A stretch of DNA of 28,474 nt from Pleurobrachia bachei (GCA_000695325.1 AVPN01000196.1:19315-47788); one strand, 5' to 3'; counted from the stretch's first letter, positions 1 through 28,474 are shown. Notes: generated by a model from the letters alone, not told the origin. Program-made: numbers and translations.

Positions 1-38
<38 letters not shown>

Positions 39-68
39 GGAGAGAGAGAGGGAGAGAGAGAGAGAGAG
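1..68. repeat. (AG)n microsatellite
   Basis: Nearly uninterrupted AG dinucleotides with a few GG interruptions at the window edge. The window probably starts inside a longer tract. Confidence 0.95.
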
Positions 69-2132
69 GAAGTGGAGCGCAGAATTGTAGCAAGTATATT
101 AATATAGCCACAACCCTACGGAATGGCTAATATTTCCCTGGTTCCTCCTTCTAATTGGGCGATCCCCATGTGAAACTACGACTACTGGGAATATCTATCT
201 TTCTATCTTTCTATCTTTTCTTCTCTCTTTTTAACAAACTGTAAAGCACTCATTATGCACTGATATTATGTATACCTACCCTACATCCTTCTAAGGTTTC
301 AATAATAGTAATGTCGCTATGTAATGACGAATTAGTGGTACTGAAGCTGAAGAAATTGCGATGTTGGGTATATGGCGGAGAGAGTAAAGAAAGAGAGAGA
401 TAAAAAGAAGAGGGAGAGAGAACGGAGAGTGTCTCTGGGGGGTTGGAAAATACAGTAGAGTGTAACCAACTGAGAACGAATTGTCACGACAAACTACAGT
501 TGTTGTCATGACAACTAACATGACAAATACTATGACACGAACCCTGGGCGAGCTCCTTGACCGGGTCTCCTTCAAACTTTTTAAGGAAAGGAGCACAAAA
601 CTTGATTGACTGGTCCGCTTGCAGTGATACTCGCGGTTTACGAGTCTTAGGCATGATACGAGAGAACAAAGAGACTGACTGCTGAACAAATACTGACTGT
701 GAAATGAAAACGGAGAACGGATAGTGAAAGAAGAACTGATAGCGAGGAGTGAGAGAACAAGTGCGGTGTGATAACTGATAACAAATAGTGAAGTGAGTAG
801 GGCGAAAGAGAGTGCACAAACAGGTGATAAGAGATTTGAGCACCTCTTCTATTTCGCGATAAGGACCCCACTTTTTATCACACAGAAAAATCAATGCTAT
901 CTTAAAATGGGACTGATGGAAGGGTGTACAATCTAGGTTACCAAGAGTGCGATCGGTATCAAGTTTGGCACCAAGCCATCCCGACATGCGTTCATCTTTT
1001 GGATTGTCTAGATACTTCATTTAGTCTTCTATGCTCCCTCTCTCACTCAAATAGTCACTCTAACTAACTCTCCCCCACTAAATCTCGCGGAGTCTTCCTG
1101 CGGTGGGGGCTTGCAGTTAGTCGGTGGCTATATTGTAACCACCGTTAGTCTACTCAGGGTCGGGGGGACGTTGGAACATTGATGAGAGAGAGTGAGAGAT
1201 TGAGGAGGGAGAGAGCGTCTCTAACTCCTCACTGAGAGAGAGGGCGTCCTGGAGATTGAAATCAATAACTGAGCAGACATTAAGCCCCTCCCTATTCCCA
1301 GTTAGGGTAGGGGAGAGCACACACACATAGCTCTGGTAAAGAAATACTAACATGACTAACTAACATCACTAACTACTAAGGGAGAGAAGGTCCGAATAGC
1401 TCATATATATATAAAGTTACTGTGACCAAGACTAAGTTTTCATTTCCAATCCATCGCATACACAGATTTTGTAGCTCCTTGTGTCGTGGTGTGTTCCTCT
1501 ACAGCTCTACAGCTCCTATCCTTGACCTCCTACCGTGTGCCTCCTGGCTCCTACCGTGTACCTACTACCCTGCAGCTCATGTTGTTGTGCCCGCTATTTG
1601 GCAGCTGTCTGAGCTCCTGCATCTCAGCTCCGATCGGTGCCTCGTGTCTATTTTCTAACAAAACAAACACTAAAGACACCAACTCAACAAGTACCTGTTG
1701 AATGTTCATAGTTAAGTGCCGACACTGCTTCCTATAAGAGGACGACCATGATCATGATCCATGTGGATTGTTGGGTGTTTCTAACTACCACGCACGCTGT
1801 CCCCTCTCTTTCTCCACCAGCCGATATCTGAGAGTGTCGCTGTGAACTGTCCAAAGCATATGGTGTCAAGATCTTTCTGGGAAGTAGAACGGGCAGATAA
1901 TAGTTCATTGTGGACTTGGGTTGCGGTAAAAAGCTGTCCTTTTCATGAAAATGCGGATCTGTTCAGAAACCATAAGAGGACTGTTGAATCTAACTTCCCA
2001 CAAGATCATATCTACCGGGGAATCTGCGTCTTTAGCACCCTGTTAACTAGAATAGGAGAGCGAGAGATTGAAAGTTCTCACTTGCAATCCTGATCTTTAG
2101 TAGCTAGCTGGAGGGTTAACAGCTTTCCCGTC
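69..2132. other. GA/CT-rich region, no defensible gene
   Basis: About 2 kb of purine/pyrimidine-skewed sequence. Several open frames exist, such as 1842-2093 on the plus strand and a coding-looking stretch on the minus strand near 540-655 that begins MPKTRKPRVS. None has a recognisable domain, and none is joined to a neighbour by convincing splice sites. A TATA-like run lies at about 1402-1416. I cannot assign a function to anything here. Confidence 0.5.
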
Positions 2133-2146
2133 TATCTCTCTCTCTG

Positions 2147-2192
<46 letters not shown>

Positions 2193-2193
2193 T
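2133..2193. repeat. (CT)n microsatellite
   Basis: A pyrimidine dinucleotide run with a few TCTG interruptions. It separates the unassigned plus-strand frame ending at 2093 from the next unassigned region. Confidence 0.95.
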
Positions 2194-4033
2194 CATCAAT
2201 GCCCAATTAGCTTGTCTTCGGTCGATATACACACATGATCGGAATCCAGAATCGTTAAACACCGCCAAGTTAGGAGAATCAAAAGGGAGAGACAGAGAAT
2301 CAAGAGGGAGAGACAGAGAGTTGAGACAGTACACGATTATGTAGTGAGATATCAGAGAGATACATGAAGCTGTTATACCGTCGATCACCGGACACAAATG
2401 ACTCAGACTCATTCCAGAATTCTGTTGATATGGAGATGATGCAAGCCGCAAGGCTATCCTACCGTCCAAAAACCTATCCAATAATCAGCTTAGTTTCAAT
2501 TCTTTATCGTTGAGATCCAGTATAACACCACCGGTTACCGTGTTTACATTCTCAGTTCTTTCCCTTCCTAGGACCGGGGGAGTTTTTACAGCCATCATCG
2601 TTCGACACAGTCCAGAATACCCAATGACTCTCTCTCTCTCTACTCTCTCTATCTCCCCCTCTCTCTCTGTGTTATGTGTAGGCTCCCCTGTCACCCAACA
2701 CCCATTCTGAAACGTCCCAACTAATTGGGATCTAACTGCTTCGGGAGTCATGATGGAGGGATCGAGCCGCTCTCTCGGAGGTAGCAGAGGAGACTCAACT
2801 TTTTGAAACTCTAACCACAGTTCCGCCAGTAGAGAGAGATAGAGAGAGGGGAGAGTGCCAGAATACTAGAAGAGAGAGAATAGAGAGTTGGAGTGGGATA
2901 GAGAAGTAGAGAAGAGAGATAGATAGAGAAGTAGAGAAGCTAAGTTTTTAATTCCACATTACCTAAGACATGATGGTTGTAACCAAAGTTACAGTGACCT
3001 AAGACCAGATGTGGTGCTTCAGCAGTGCCCCTGGGGCCCGGGGCCGTGGGACAGTTTCTCGACCAGATAATATCTACCTCTCTTCATTCTATATCTTTCT
3101 ATATCTCTTTCTTTCTCTGTTTCTCTCTATCTCTCTCTTCTGGCGGAACCTTGGTTAGAGTTTCAAAAACTCTCTTGATATCTAATTTATCTGTATCTAT
3201 CTCTCCATCTCTCCCAATCTATCTCACTATCTCGCTGTCTGTTAATTCATCCATGAATGCACCTCATTATTATGTGTGTGGGCAAGAGAGTGTGTGTGTG
3301 GCAGAGCGACACACGTAACTCGAGCCTTGCAATTAGGAACCTTTGAAATTCTCATTTTCACTTTCATATCTCCCCTCATTCCCCAACTTCCCAGCCATTA
3401 AGTAGCAGCCATGGTAGAAGCTGCAGTGCACTCTCGCCCAGATTGGCCGTCCCATAACCTTCATTTTGCAGCTCCAGTTAGATTATCGGACCCCTATTAT
3501 AAAAGGCAGATTCTCAATTCCCGCGGGGTCTCTATAAAGGAATCTCTCTTTCTTCTCCAGTGGAGACACACACCACAACCTCCCGTTCTAACTAATATAA
3601 TGTGCATGTGTTGTTGTGTGTACTACTACATTGTTTGTCCGGCTTCTATCACATCCCCCTCCTCCGCGAGCCAGCGTACGTCTCTCATAGCCATGGGAAA
3701 GGTAGAGAGAGAGAGAGAGAGAGAGGACCGTCTTTTTTCTAATCCCATTCCTTCATTAAATTCTATCACATCGAAGAGCTAGATGCACGTTTACACACGA
3801 GAACTACCCAGTGTGTGTTACACATCTCTCAATCTATACTATTACCACAGCTGTAACACTGCACCAATATATTGTAACAAGCTCAATCTAGGGCAGATAA
3901 ATAGGAATCTAAAACATAGTGATACTAAACAGGAATATTTTGCAGCGAGAACTGTGTGCAACGAACAAATAACAAAATGTAGAAAACACGCAGTGACAAA
4001 TGACAAAGATCAAGTGACAAAGCAACCACTAAC
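2194..4033. other. Low-complexity region downstream of the zinc-ribbon exon
   Basis: Besides the inverted repeat at 2800-3169, this stretch holds a (GA)n run near 3702-3725 and many CT tracts. The zinc-ribbon gene on the minus strand should continue here because its exon ends at a donor at 4033. Two minus-strand stretches look faintly coding: about 2690-2838, and about 2485-2600 ending in LNDKELKLS and a stop. I could not connect either to the upstream exon with matching phase and an acceptor. Confidence 0.4.
2800..3169. repeat. Imperfect inverted repeat, 30-bp core arms
   Basis: Positions 2800-2829 and 3140-3169 are reverse complements apart from two adjacent mismatches. The core reads CTGGCGGAAC, two variable bases, then TGGTTAGAGTTTCAAAAA. 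Similarity extends outward through a CTCTCTATCTCTCTCT run on the loop side of each arm. The spacer is 310 bases of AG/CT-rich DNA. It could be a decayed terminal-inverted-repeat element or an inverted duplication; no target-site duplication was identified. Confidence 0.7.
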
Positions 4034-4770
4034 CTGCGAGTTGTTGCGCCTCCTCGGGGGACAGTTTCGGGACACGTTGCGTGGTGAAGAGAGACAGTGC
4101 AGTTTGTCCACTTACAGCATTCACACTCCCACACTTGTGACAGTATTTACTCCCCGCATACAGTGGGATTCCACAGTTAGGACAGCACGTTATCACTTTA
4201 TCTCCCTGCCCGACAGGGAACTCTCGGTATGTTTTAGGGGGTGTCCGCGTTTTAAAGGGGCACACATGACCCTTCCGGGGTTGGTGACACTTCAGGCAGA
4301 TCTGGGCGGCCCGTTTGGCTGGTGGTCGGGGTATGGAGCCAATATCAGGGTCCGACATGGAAGAGGGAGGCCGCTTCATGGGTGTGAGGTAGTCAGCAAC
4401 GGACATGGGACTGGGCTCGATCACCGAGGTGCTGATGGGAAACCCATGGGTGGTAGGTAATGCGGATGGGTAACTGAGTTGCTGGAGAGAGGAGGAGATA
4501 TGGACGGAGGGAAGACCGGGCATGGCATGCATCGCCATGGGGTTGTAGGGAGATGTTGGGCTGTATGACATGAGCCCATAACTCGCTGCAGCGCTGGTTT
4601 GGTGTTGGTGGGAGGGTAGCATAGTGTGGAGGTGGGACGGGTAGGCAGCCTGAAGCTGCAGTTCGGGGGAGGTATACATGGAGGGATAGTAGCTGCCCCC
4701 ACTGCACGATGAAGCCTCAAACTTTGGAATGGTCTCTGAAGGTGTTGACTCTATCATGACTCCATTCATT
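4034..4770 (-). CDS. Ser/Pro-rich protein with two zinc-binding motifs (partial, one exon)
   Basis: This is one long internal or first coding exon of an unrecognised protein. An acceptor (CTATTTCTAG) ends at 4771. The first in-frame ATG (MNGVMIES) is at 4769, only one base inside the exon, so upstream coding exons cannot be excluded. The exon ends at 4034 with a GTTAGT donor, so the C-terminus lies in unidentified downstream exons. Counting from that ATG, residues 1-150 are rich in Ser, Pro, Tyr, His and Met with no predicted fold. Residues 158-170 form a CxxC-x6-HxC knuckle (CLKCHQPRKGHVC). Residues 196-213 form a zinc ribbon (CPNCG...CHKCG). A basic KRPP/AKRAA stretch lies just before the first motif. 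Low-complexity activation-like sequence plus zinc motifs would fit a nuclear protein, but that is inference. Codon structure and clean splice sites make it a real exon. Confidence 0.75.
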
Positions 4771-4859
4771 CTAGAAATAGGATAAAACAATGATAGAAAA
4801 TGGTATAGAATCACAGTACACAAAGATGGGAAGAAGATAACAAATTATCGGGGGTTTAG

Positions 4860-5340
4860 TTGGATTATAGGAGGCCATCAAGTAGCTACAAGCCAAACAG
4901 CACTACCCGTAAATCCCAACGAGGGGAGCTCCCTACCAATGAGGGGGAGAGACTGGCCAGCTAGAGAGAGTGAGGGAGAGAGAGAGCAAGGGATACTCTT
5001 TGAATTTGAAACTGGACGGACTGTCTCATTGGCTAGCGAGGCACTTACGTCACGAAGTAACGCTGCCTCGCAGTGGGAGAAGGACGTACCGCGTGACATG
5101 TCACGTGTCTTTGACAACGCATCATGTGACTCTCCCTGCTACAACTCTCCCCTCGGCCGGCATGGATACATAGTGAGCACGCGCGGTGACACAAACCTAG
5201 ACAATCACATGGGATGCGCGCACAGAATGAGGGAACGCTGACAAGCGCTCCAGCTGCTTACACTGGGATCTCTCTCTATCATAACATGCAAGCTATCACG
5301 GGCGAGCACGCGATGATTGGGCGACCTTGACAAGGTGATG
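4860..5340. promoter_or_regulatory. Probable upstream/promoter region of the zinc-ribbon gene
   Basis: The stretch upstream of the minus-strand exon is less repetitive and more CpG-bearing than its surroundings. It holds a CRE-like TTACGTCA at 5045-5052, an E-box CACGTG at 5102-5107, and CCAAT-type sequence near 4935. A first non-coding or short coding exon may lie here. No start site can be fixed from sequence alone. Confidence 0.4.
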
Positions 5341-6734
5341 GGATAATCCCTACTTGTCAGGGGCAGCTGTACATGTTACAAAACTGTGTCAGTTCCAACA
5401 CTGGGAATTCAACCACAAACTATGGAGAGGGGGGATCAGTTGCTTGTTTCCGTTAGCCCTACTGCACACTACTTAAACAGGGATCAAACAGGCGATAAAC
5501 AGAGTGTGGGAACTGAAAAAACAAAGCCCTGCGGGGTCCGTGATGACAGTGAACGGAGCAATGAGCGGGGTCAGACAGTGGAGCGTGTAATTCATGCAGG
5601 TTTTGAAGGTGGTAAACAAACAAGCAAGTCGCTAATTCCCAGAATACTATTCATTGTATTCCACTATTCCAGATAGATACTTGCTATAAAGTTCGGGGTA
5701 CAAAACACAAACGGAATAATATGGAATTTAGGAAACTCGATAGTCTGAGTCAAGACCTAGACCCTTTCGTCTATCGAGGAAAACTATATTGTAGGCATGA
5801 ATTGAAGGTTTCTAAATATGCTGTCTCTCTCTTTCTCACACACTTGGTTACGAAGTCACCCCTAATATTGCATATAGGGGTGACAATACCGCCTACTTAA
5901 AAATGAAGATTTACAGGACCTTCTCATGAAAAATTATCGAAAACTTGTCTAAAACCTATCTAAAAAGTATGGTACTAGTTTGTTTAGTAACCAGGACCTG
6001 CATTCTACATGTAGCTGTATGCAGATAGTAGCGATTCCACGAGGGTGTATTACGTACTACGTATTTTAAGGTTAGAAGACCTTAAAAAAGACTGATCTGA
6101 TATTATCAAAAGTTATGAATGAATCCACCTTTAATACCTTTGAAATAGCATTTTGCACATTCCTGAAACTTTTTATAGCCAATTATAGCCAATTGGCCAA
6201 TTCCAGCATCTTCATAGATTTCCAAAAACAAAAATAGTGTTAATGGCCGAAATATCGAAAAATTCGGGTATGTAATGGTAGCTCAGACAATTTCCTCGGT
6301 ATGTTCAAAAAATTAGAACTTTCTGTTTTGTAGTTTGGCGATATTATTACCCTTACGTGCTAGCGCCCACCAGGGCGCTCGCGTGGTGGGGTAATTTCAT
6401 TACCAACTCACACACTATCTCTCTCACTCTCTCTTCTCTCACTTTCTCTATCTTTCTCTCTAATATCCATCATCTATATTTTTGCACTTTATTGTAAACT
6501 CTGGCCGGGGGTGTTAGTACCACTAGTGAAGACTACCAACATATGGAGACCCTTCGAGTCAAGTTTCCGAGATAGATGATGTTCCATGAGCGCTTGTGGT
6601 TACAAGCAATCTGATGGGGGAGTCTAGCTACAAATATCGAAACTGTTAAATATATTTTCCAGCTGATAGACTCTCCATCGCCCCAATATTTGCCCCCTGT
6701 GCACATCCTTATCAGGGCAAAGAATTGGGACAAA
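5341..6734. other. AT-rich intergenic region with two short hairpins
   Basis: No recognisable gene was found. The plus-strand open frame at 5386-5676 has no family resemblance. Two clean hairpins occur: GTCACCCCTA at 5855-5864 pairing with TAGGGGTGAC at 5875-5884, and TTTTAAGGT at 6064-6072 pairing with ACCTTAAAA at 6079-6087. A CT-rich tract runs from about 6417 to 6465. Confidence 0.6.
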
Positions 6735-8159
6735 GAGAGGGGGGGCCGAGAGATGATGTGTCTTGTCCGACTAGCTCCCGGTTATCCAGCTTACTTTCTA
6801 CCCTTCTCACTCCCCCCCATAACTCTCTCTCTCTCTCTCTCTCTCCCACTCTATGGAAGAATTGGGGAGGGAGAGAGAGAAAGAGAGAGGGAGAGAGAGA
6901 TGGAGAGAGAGGGAGAGGGAGGAGTGAAAGAGAAAGTGGGAGAGAGATCAATTTCTCCCTCAGTCTCATTCATCCAGCTTCTATAACGCACATTTATTCC
7001 TTCACTTATTCACACTGCAACAGTCAGTGTCTTTCTCTTTTTTCTCAAGTTTGCTGCTCCCCCTTCATTCTGTCTTCACCTTCACCTTCTCCCACTCGTA
7101 TTCTAGATCGTCTTTTCTCTCTCTATCTCACTAGTTTTCTCTCTCTCCCTGCTTCTCTCCCTTTCTCTCTCTCTCTCCCTCCCATTACTCGCTGCGATGA
7201 ATCTTTACAGAGTTACTAAAGAACACACTCACACAATGACATCCTACTAGTATAACAACTGTGCACAATAGCCGGATGTCAAAAATTTAAATTGGGGCAA
7301 AACCGAGGTCTAAATGACCCAACACCATTTTGTGTTGTTTTGGGAATGGTGATGAGAACAGCAGTGATTTAATTGCCCCGACCCAAAATTTGGGGCAAGA
7401 AGCAAGACAAGAGAAAGAGAATACAAAGTTTTATTTTTTGTTTTTTTTCTTAGAAAGATACCAAAAAAGTTTAGCACAATGGCCTACTCACGTGTATCTC
7501 GCAATATCACATTGGTTGGTATCAGAATAGCAATTATTCACTAACAGACACTAGTTTTATCACATTATCTACCCTCTATCAAAACCTGCAACCTTGGCGG
7601 CTTGGATCCTGGTTCAACAATTATAGAACCTAGAATATTAGACCTCAGTTGGTGTAGCACCCTGAACCATTTCCATGCAAACCCATAAAACTGCTCACGT
7701 GGCCTGCTTCACTACCGGGGACACTTTGCTTGCCCTACCCTACTACCAGGCCCAGACTGGGCCGCCCAGTCCTTGGCCACATGGATGCCTAAGTGAGATC
7801 GACGTCGCGCGCGACTGAGATCGAAGCGAGAATAGACTGCAATGGAGTCAAGCCCAGTCCCATTTCAATTTCATGTCGAAGATGGAAGGTGGTTCACGTA
7901 AATGTGATGGTTTCTCGTAGCACTCGAGGTCACTGGGCACGCCGTGAGACGGGAGATGCCCTGGGAATGAAACCCGTGAAAACTCTCAGAATCTGAGAAG
8001 CAATCCTTCATGATCCAATCTCCTGGAAGGGATACCAATCAAAATCACTCAGCCAAACGACCGACACTTTTGTTTAAAAAAATCCCTTGATCTCTAATCA
8101 ACAAGACCAAACAGCATGCTACTCATCTGTATGGTTAAATAAGAGAAAGAATGCAAAAG
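6735..8159 (+). repeat. Left arm of giant palindrome
   Basis: This 1,425-base arm is repeated in reverse complement at 8161-9599. From the outer end inward it contains GA/CT tracts (about 6824-7190), a stretch with GGGGCAA motifs (about 7290-7400), and a moderately GC-rich part near 7740-7990. Open frames in the arm, such as 7793-7996, simply mirror those in the other arm. I see no transposase, reverse transcriptase or host gene. No terminal motif or target-site duplication marks the outer end, which begins inside GAGAGGGGGGG. Confidence 0.95.
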
Positions 8160-8160
8160 T

Positions 8161-9599
8161 CTTTTGCATTTTTTCTCTTATTATCCATACAGATGAGTAG
8201 CATGCTGTTTGGTCTTGTTGATTAGAGGTCAAGGGATTTTTTTAAACAAAAGTGTCGGTCGTTTGGCTGAGTGATTTTGATTGGTATCCCTTCCAGGAGA
8301 TTGGATCATGAAGGATTGCTTCTCAGATTCTGAGAGTTTTCACGGGTTTCATTCCCAGGGCATCTCCCGTCTCACGGCGTGCCCAGTGACCTCGAGTGCT
8401 ACGAGAAACCATCACATTTACGTGAACCACCTTCCATCTTCGACATGAAATTGAAATGGGACTGGGCTTGACTCCATTGCAGTCTATTCTCGCTTCGATC
8501 TCAGTCGCGCGCGACGTCGATCTCACTTAGGCATCCATGTGGCCATTGTGGCCAAGGACTGGGCGGCCCAGTCTGGGCCTGGTAGTAGGGTAGGGCAAGC
8601 AAAGTGTCCCCGGTAGTGAAGCAGGCCACGTGAGCAGTTTTATGGGTTTGCATGGAAATGGTTCAGGGTGCTACACCAACTGAGGTCTAATATTCTAGGT
8701 TCTATAATTGTTGAACCAGGATCCAAGCCGCCAAGGTTGCAGGTTTTGATAGAGGGTGCATGTAGATAATGTGATAAAACTAGTGTCTGTTAGTGAATAA
8801 TTGCTATTCTGATACCAACCAATGTGATATTGCGAGATACACGTGAGTAGGCCATTGTGCTAAACTTTTTTGGTATCTTTCTAAGAAAAAAAACAAAAAA
8901 TAAAACTTTGTATTCTCTTTCTCTTGTCTTGCTTCTTGCCCCAAATTTTGGGTCGGGGCAATTAAATCACTGCTGTTCTCATCACCATTCCCAAAACAAC
9001 ACAAAATGGTGTTGGGTCATTTAGACCTCGGTTTTGCCCCAATTTAAATTTTTGACATCCGGCTATTGTGCACAGTTGTTATACTAGTAGGATGTCATTG
9101 TGTGAGTGTGTTCTTTAGTAACTCTGTAAAGATTCATCGCAGCGAGTAATGGGAGGGAGAGAGAGAGAGAAAGGGAGAGAAGCAGGGAGAGAGAGAAAAC
9201 TAGTGAGATAGAGAGAGAAAAGACGATCTAGAATACGAGTGGGAGAAGGTGAAGGTGAAGACAGAATGAAGGGGGAGCAGCAAACTTGAGAAAAAAGAGA
9301 AAGACACTGACTGTTGCAGTGTGAATAAGTGAAGGAATAAATGTGCGTTATAGAAGCTGGATGAATGAGACTGAGGGAGAAATTGATCTCTCTCCCACTT
9401 TCTCTTTCACTCCTCCCTCTCCCTCTCTCTCCATCTCTCTCTCCCTCTCTCTTTCTCTCTCTCCCTCCCCAATTCTTCCATAGAGTGGGAGAGAGAGAGA
9501 GAGAGAGAGAGTTATGGGGGGGAGTGAGAAGGGTAGAAAGTAAGCTGGATAACCGGGAGCTAGTCGGACAAGACACATCATCTCTCGGCCCCCCCTCTC
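8161..9599 (-). repeat. Right arm of giant palindrome
   Basis: Reverse complement of 6735-8159, with position 8160 as the single central base. The arm is 14 bases longer net: it has an extra 9-base ATTGTGGCC unit near 8540 and 6 extra bases near 8757, offset by a small loss. A few substitutions exist, for example near 8186 and 8228, so the arms are not bitwise copies. Identity is very high by eye, but I did not compute a value. Confidence 0.95.
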
Positions 9600-9923
9600 C
9601 CACAGTTCTCACACGCTCCTTATTTGAAGAAATGATAATATAGGTAGGGTCAGGCCAATTCTCTGACAGTATTCCGACAAGCGGCTTCTAAACAAAGTGG
9701 GGGTCCAATGTTTGCCTTGTTCGACCCTCCTTCCCCGCGCCCCGAGTTTGAACAAAACAAAAGAATGTAAACAAGCTGATTTTACATAGTAAAAGTTACA
9801 CAATTACAATTCAATGCTTTCTTCTCTTACAAAATTCCGAATTTAAACCAAAATATAAAATAGTCACTCCCTCGCAGTCTCTTTTTCTCTCTCTTCCACT
9901 TTCGAGTCCGACTTTTCAAGAAA
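9600..9923. other. Intergenic DNA between palindrome and Rab gene
   Basis: Unique sequence with no recognisable coding potential. It probably contains the 3' end of the Rab transcript, which runs right to left. I did not find a canonical AATAAA on the minus strand. Confidence 0.5.
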
Positions 9924-9953
9924 TCTAGATTCTAGAAAAATCTAGAATCTAGA
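9924..9953 (-). other. 3'UTR hairpin, 13-bp perfect arms
   Basis: TCTAGATTCTAGA (9924-9936) and TCTAGAATCTAGA (9941-9953) are perfect reverse complements around an AAAA loop. It lies 18 bases past the Rab stop codon and so would be in the mRNA 3'UTR. It could be an RNA structure or a chance AT-rich palindrome. Confidence 0.7.
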
Positions 9954-9971
9954 TCTTTATCTCATCACCGA

Positions 9972-28036
<18,065 letters not shown>

Positions 28037-28174
28037 GTGACTAAACATCGTCGCAAGTCTTTTATTATACACCCAGTTAATATATATTAACCGTTTTTTT
28101 TCTTCCAAAATAATTGAGTCTGTTTTTGTCTTCATGGTTTCAAAAAATGGGGCGAAATCGGAGACTTGTTCGCT
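28037..28174 (+). terminator. PABPC 3'UTR and probable poly(A) site
   Basis: After the TAA at 28034-28036 there is no canonical AATAAA. AATAAT at 28109-28114, followed by a GT/T-rich run (GTCTGTTTTTGTC) at about 28119-28131, is the best poly(A) signal and downstream element. The 3'UTR would then be only about 100 bases. Confidence 0.5.
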
Positions 28175-28293
28175 CTAAAGTGCGTTTCAAACGACTTGAC
28201 CTGAGATTCCTGGAAATTCAGACTTAGTAAATACAACACGCAATGCTCCAATTTCCAGGAATCTCAGGTCAAATCGTTTGAAACGCACTTTAG
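28175..28293. repeat. Hairpin with 44-bp arms just 3' of PABPC
   Basis: 28175-28218 and 28250-28293 are reverse complements with one mismatch, around a 31-base loop. Arms begin CTAAAGTGCGTTTCAAACG. The size and near-perfect arms suggest a small non-autonomous inverted-repeat (MITE-like) element or a recent inverted duplication; a hairpin RNA is possible if transcribed. Confidence 0.9.
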
Positions 28294-28299
28294 TTGATA

Positions 28300-28474
28300 A
28301 TAAGTCAGCGCAGAAAAAGTTTGCACGCGCAAATCTAACGCCGCGCGCTGCATTGAAACGATGCGCGCGCGTCAAAGTAAATTTAAAACAAGCCACTCGA
28401 TTTTTTTCATTTAGCGAAATTTAGTTTAAAGTCGGATTTTTTGAAGTTGTCACCCCCCTTTTGTCGCGCGGCGT
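28300..28474. promoter_or_regulatory. CpG-rich promoter-like sequence at window end
   Basis: A cluster of CGCGCGC motifs (about 28322-28372) resembles the Rab/PABPC divergent promoter and intron 5. The 13-mer TAACGCCGCGCGC here also occurs near 10161 in a Rab intron. A gene may start beyond the window. Confidence 0.4.

Noticed and set aside
540-660. Minus-strand segment beginning MPKTRKPRVS
   Set aside because: Could be an exon or old repeat sequence, but it is too short and isolated to assign.
1842-2093. Plus-strand 83-residue frame starting MNCPKHMVSR
   Set aside because: Composition is less repetitive than its surroundings, but I recognise no domain and find no linked exon.
2485-2838. 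Minus-strand coding-like stretches as 3' exons of the zinc-ribbon gene
   Set aside because: The phase required after the donor at 4033 does not fit an acceptor here, and part overlaps an inverted repeat.
3783-4460. Long plus-strand open frame opposite the zinc-ribbon exon
   Set aside because: It is the antisense shadow of the minus-strand exon, which has zinc motifs and proper splice sites. The plus frame has no domain.
6712-7219. Open frames rich in Ser-Leu or Arg-Glu in the palindrome arms
   Set aside because: They are translations of CT/GA repeats and appear mirrored in the other arm.
7793-7996. 67-residue frame repeated at 8323-8526 on the other strand
   Set aside because: It is duplicated only because of the palindrome. 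No family resemblance and no splice or start context.
6735-9599. Palindrome as a terminal-inverted-repeat transposon
   Set aside because: There is no internal region between the arms, no transposase, and no recognisable target duplication at the outer ends.

Overview
The window is nuclear DNA of an animal. Both confident genes are split by many GT-AG introns, long AG/CT microsatellites are everywhere, and the proteins are metazoan cytosolic poly(A)-binding protein (PABPC) and a Rab GTPase. Protein divergence and the intron and CpG style suggest an early-branching marine invertebrate such as a sponge, but this is inference; the sequence does not name the species. No bacterial or organellar genes, tRNA, rRNA or CRISPR were seen.

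Layout. 1-4030: GA/CT-rich low-complexity DNA with no gene I can defend. 4034-4770 (-): one large exon of a Ser/Pro-rich protein with two C-terminal zinc-binding motifs. 4860-6730: its upstream region, then AT-rich intergenic DNA. 6735-9599: a near-perfect palindrome with about 1.43 kb arms and a one-base centre. 9972-14476 (-): a complete eight-exon Rab8/10/15-like GTPase of 212 residues. 14477-15185: a short CpG-rich divergent promoter. 15186-28036 (+): PABPC, four RRMs plus a C-terminal MLLE domain, 601 residues if one copy of each exon is used. 28037-28474: PABPC 3' end, a 44-bp-arm hairpin, and the CpG-rich start of another promoter-like region.

PABPC is interrupted by three direct duplications: A carries exon 4, B carries exons 4-7, C carries exons 6-9. 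The exon order is therefore 1-2-3-4a-4b-5a-6a-7a(truncated)-4c-5b-6b-7b-8a-9a-6c(truncated)-7c-8b-9b-10-11. Splicing exon 4 to another exon 4 gives an immediate stop, so the extra copies cannot simply add up.

The strongest anomaly lies inside duplications B and C. At four places the two copies stop being identical for exactly 50 bases and become base-by-base complements of each other WITHOUT reversal, then normal alignment resumes (or, at the fourth, the duplication ends). All 200 positions obey the rule. Inversion would give reverse complement, and I know of no DNA process giving a parallel complement. The likeliest reading is a sequence-processing artefact, which also makes duplications B and C suspect as assembly products (for example stitched haplotypes). 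This should be settled from raw reads before the exon duplications are interpreted biologically.
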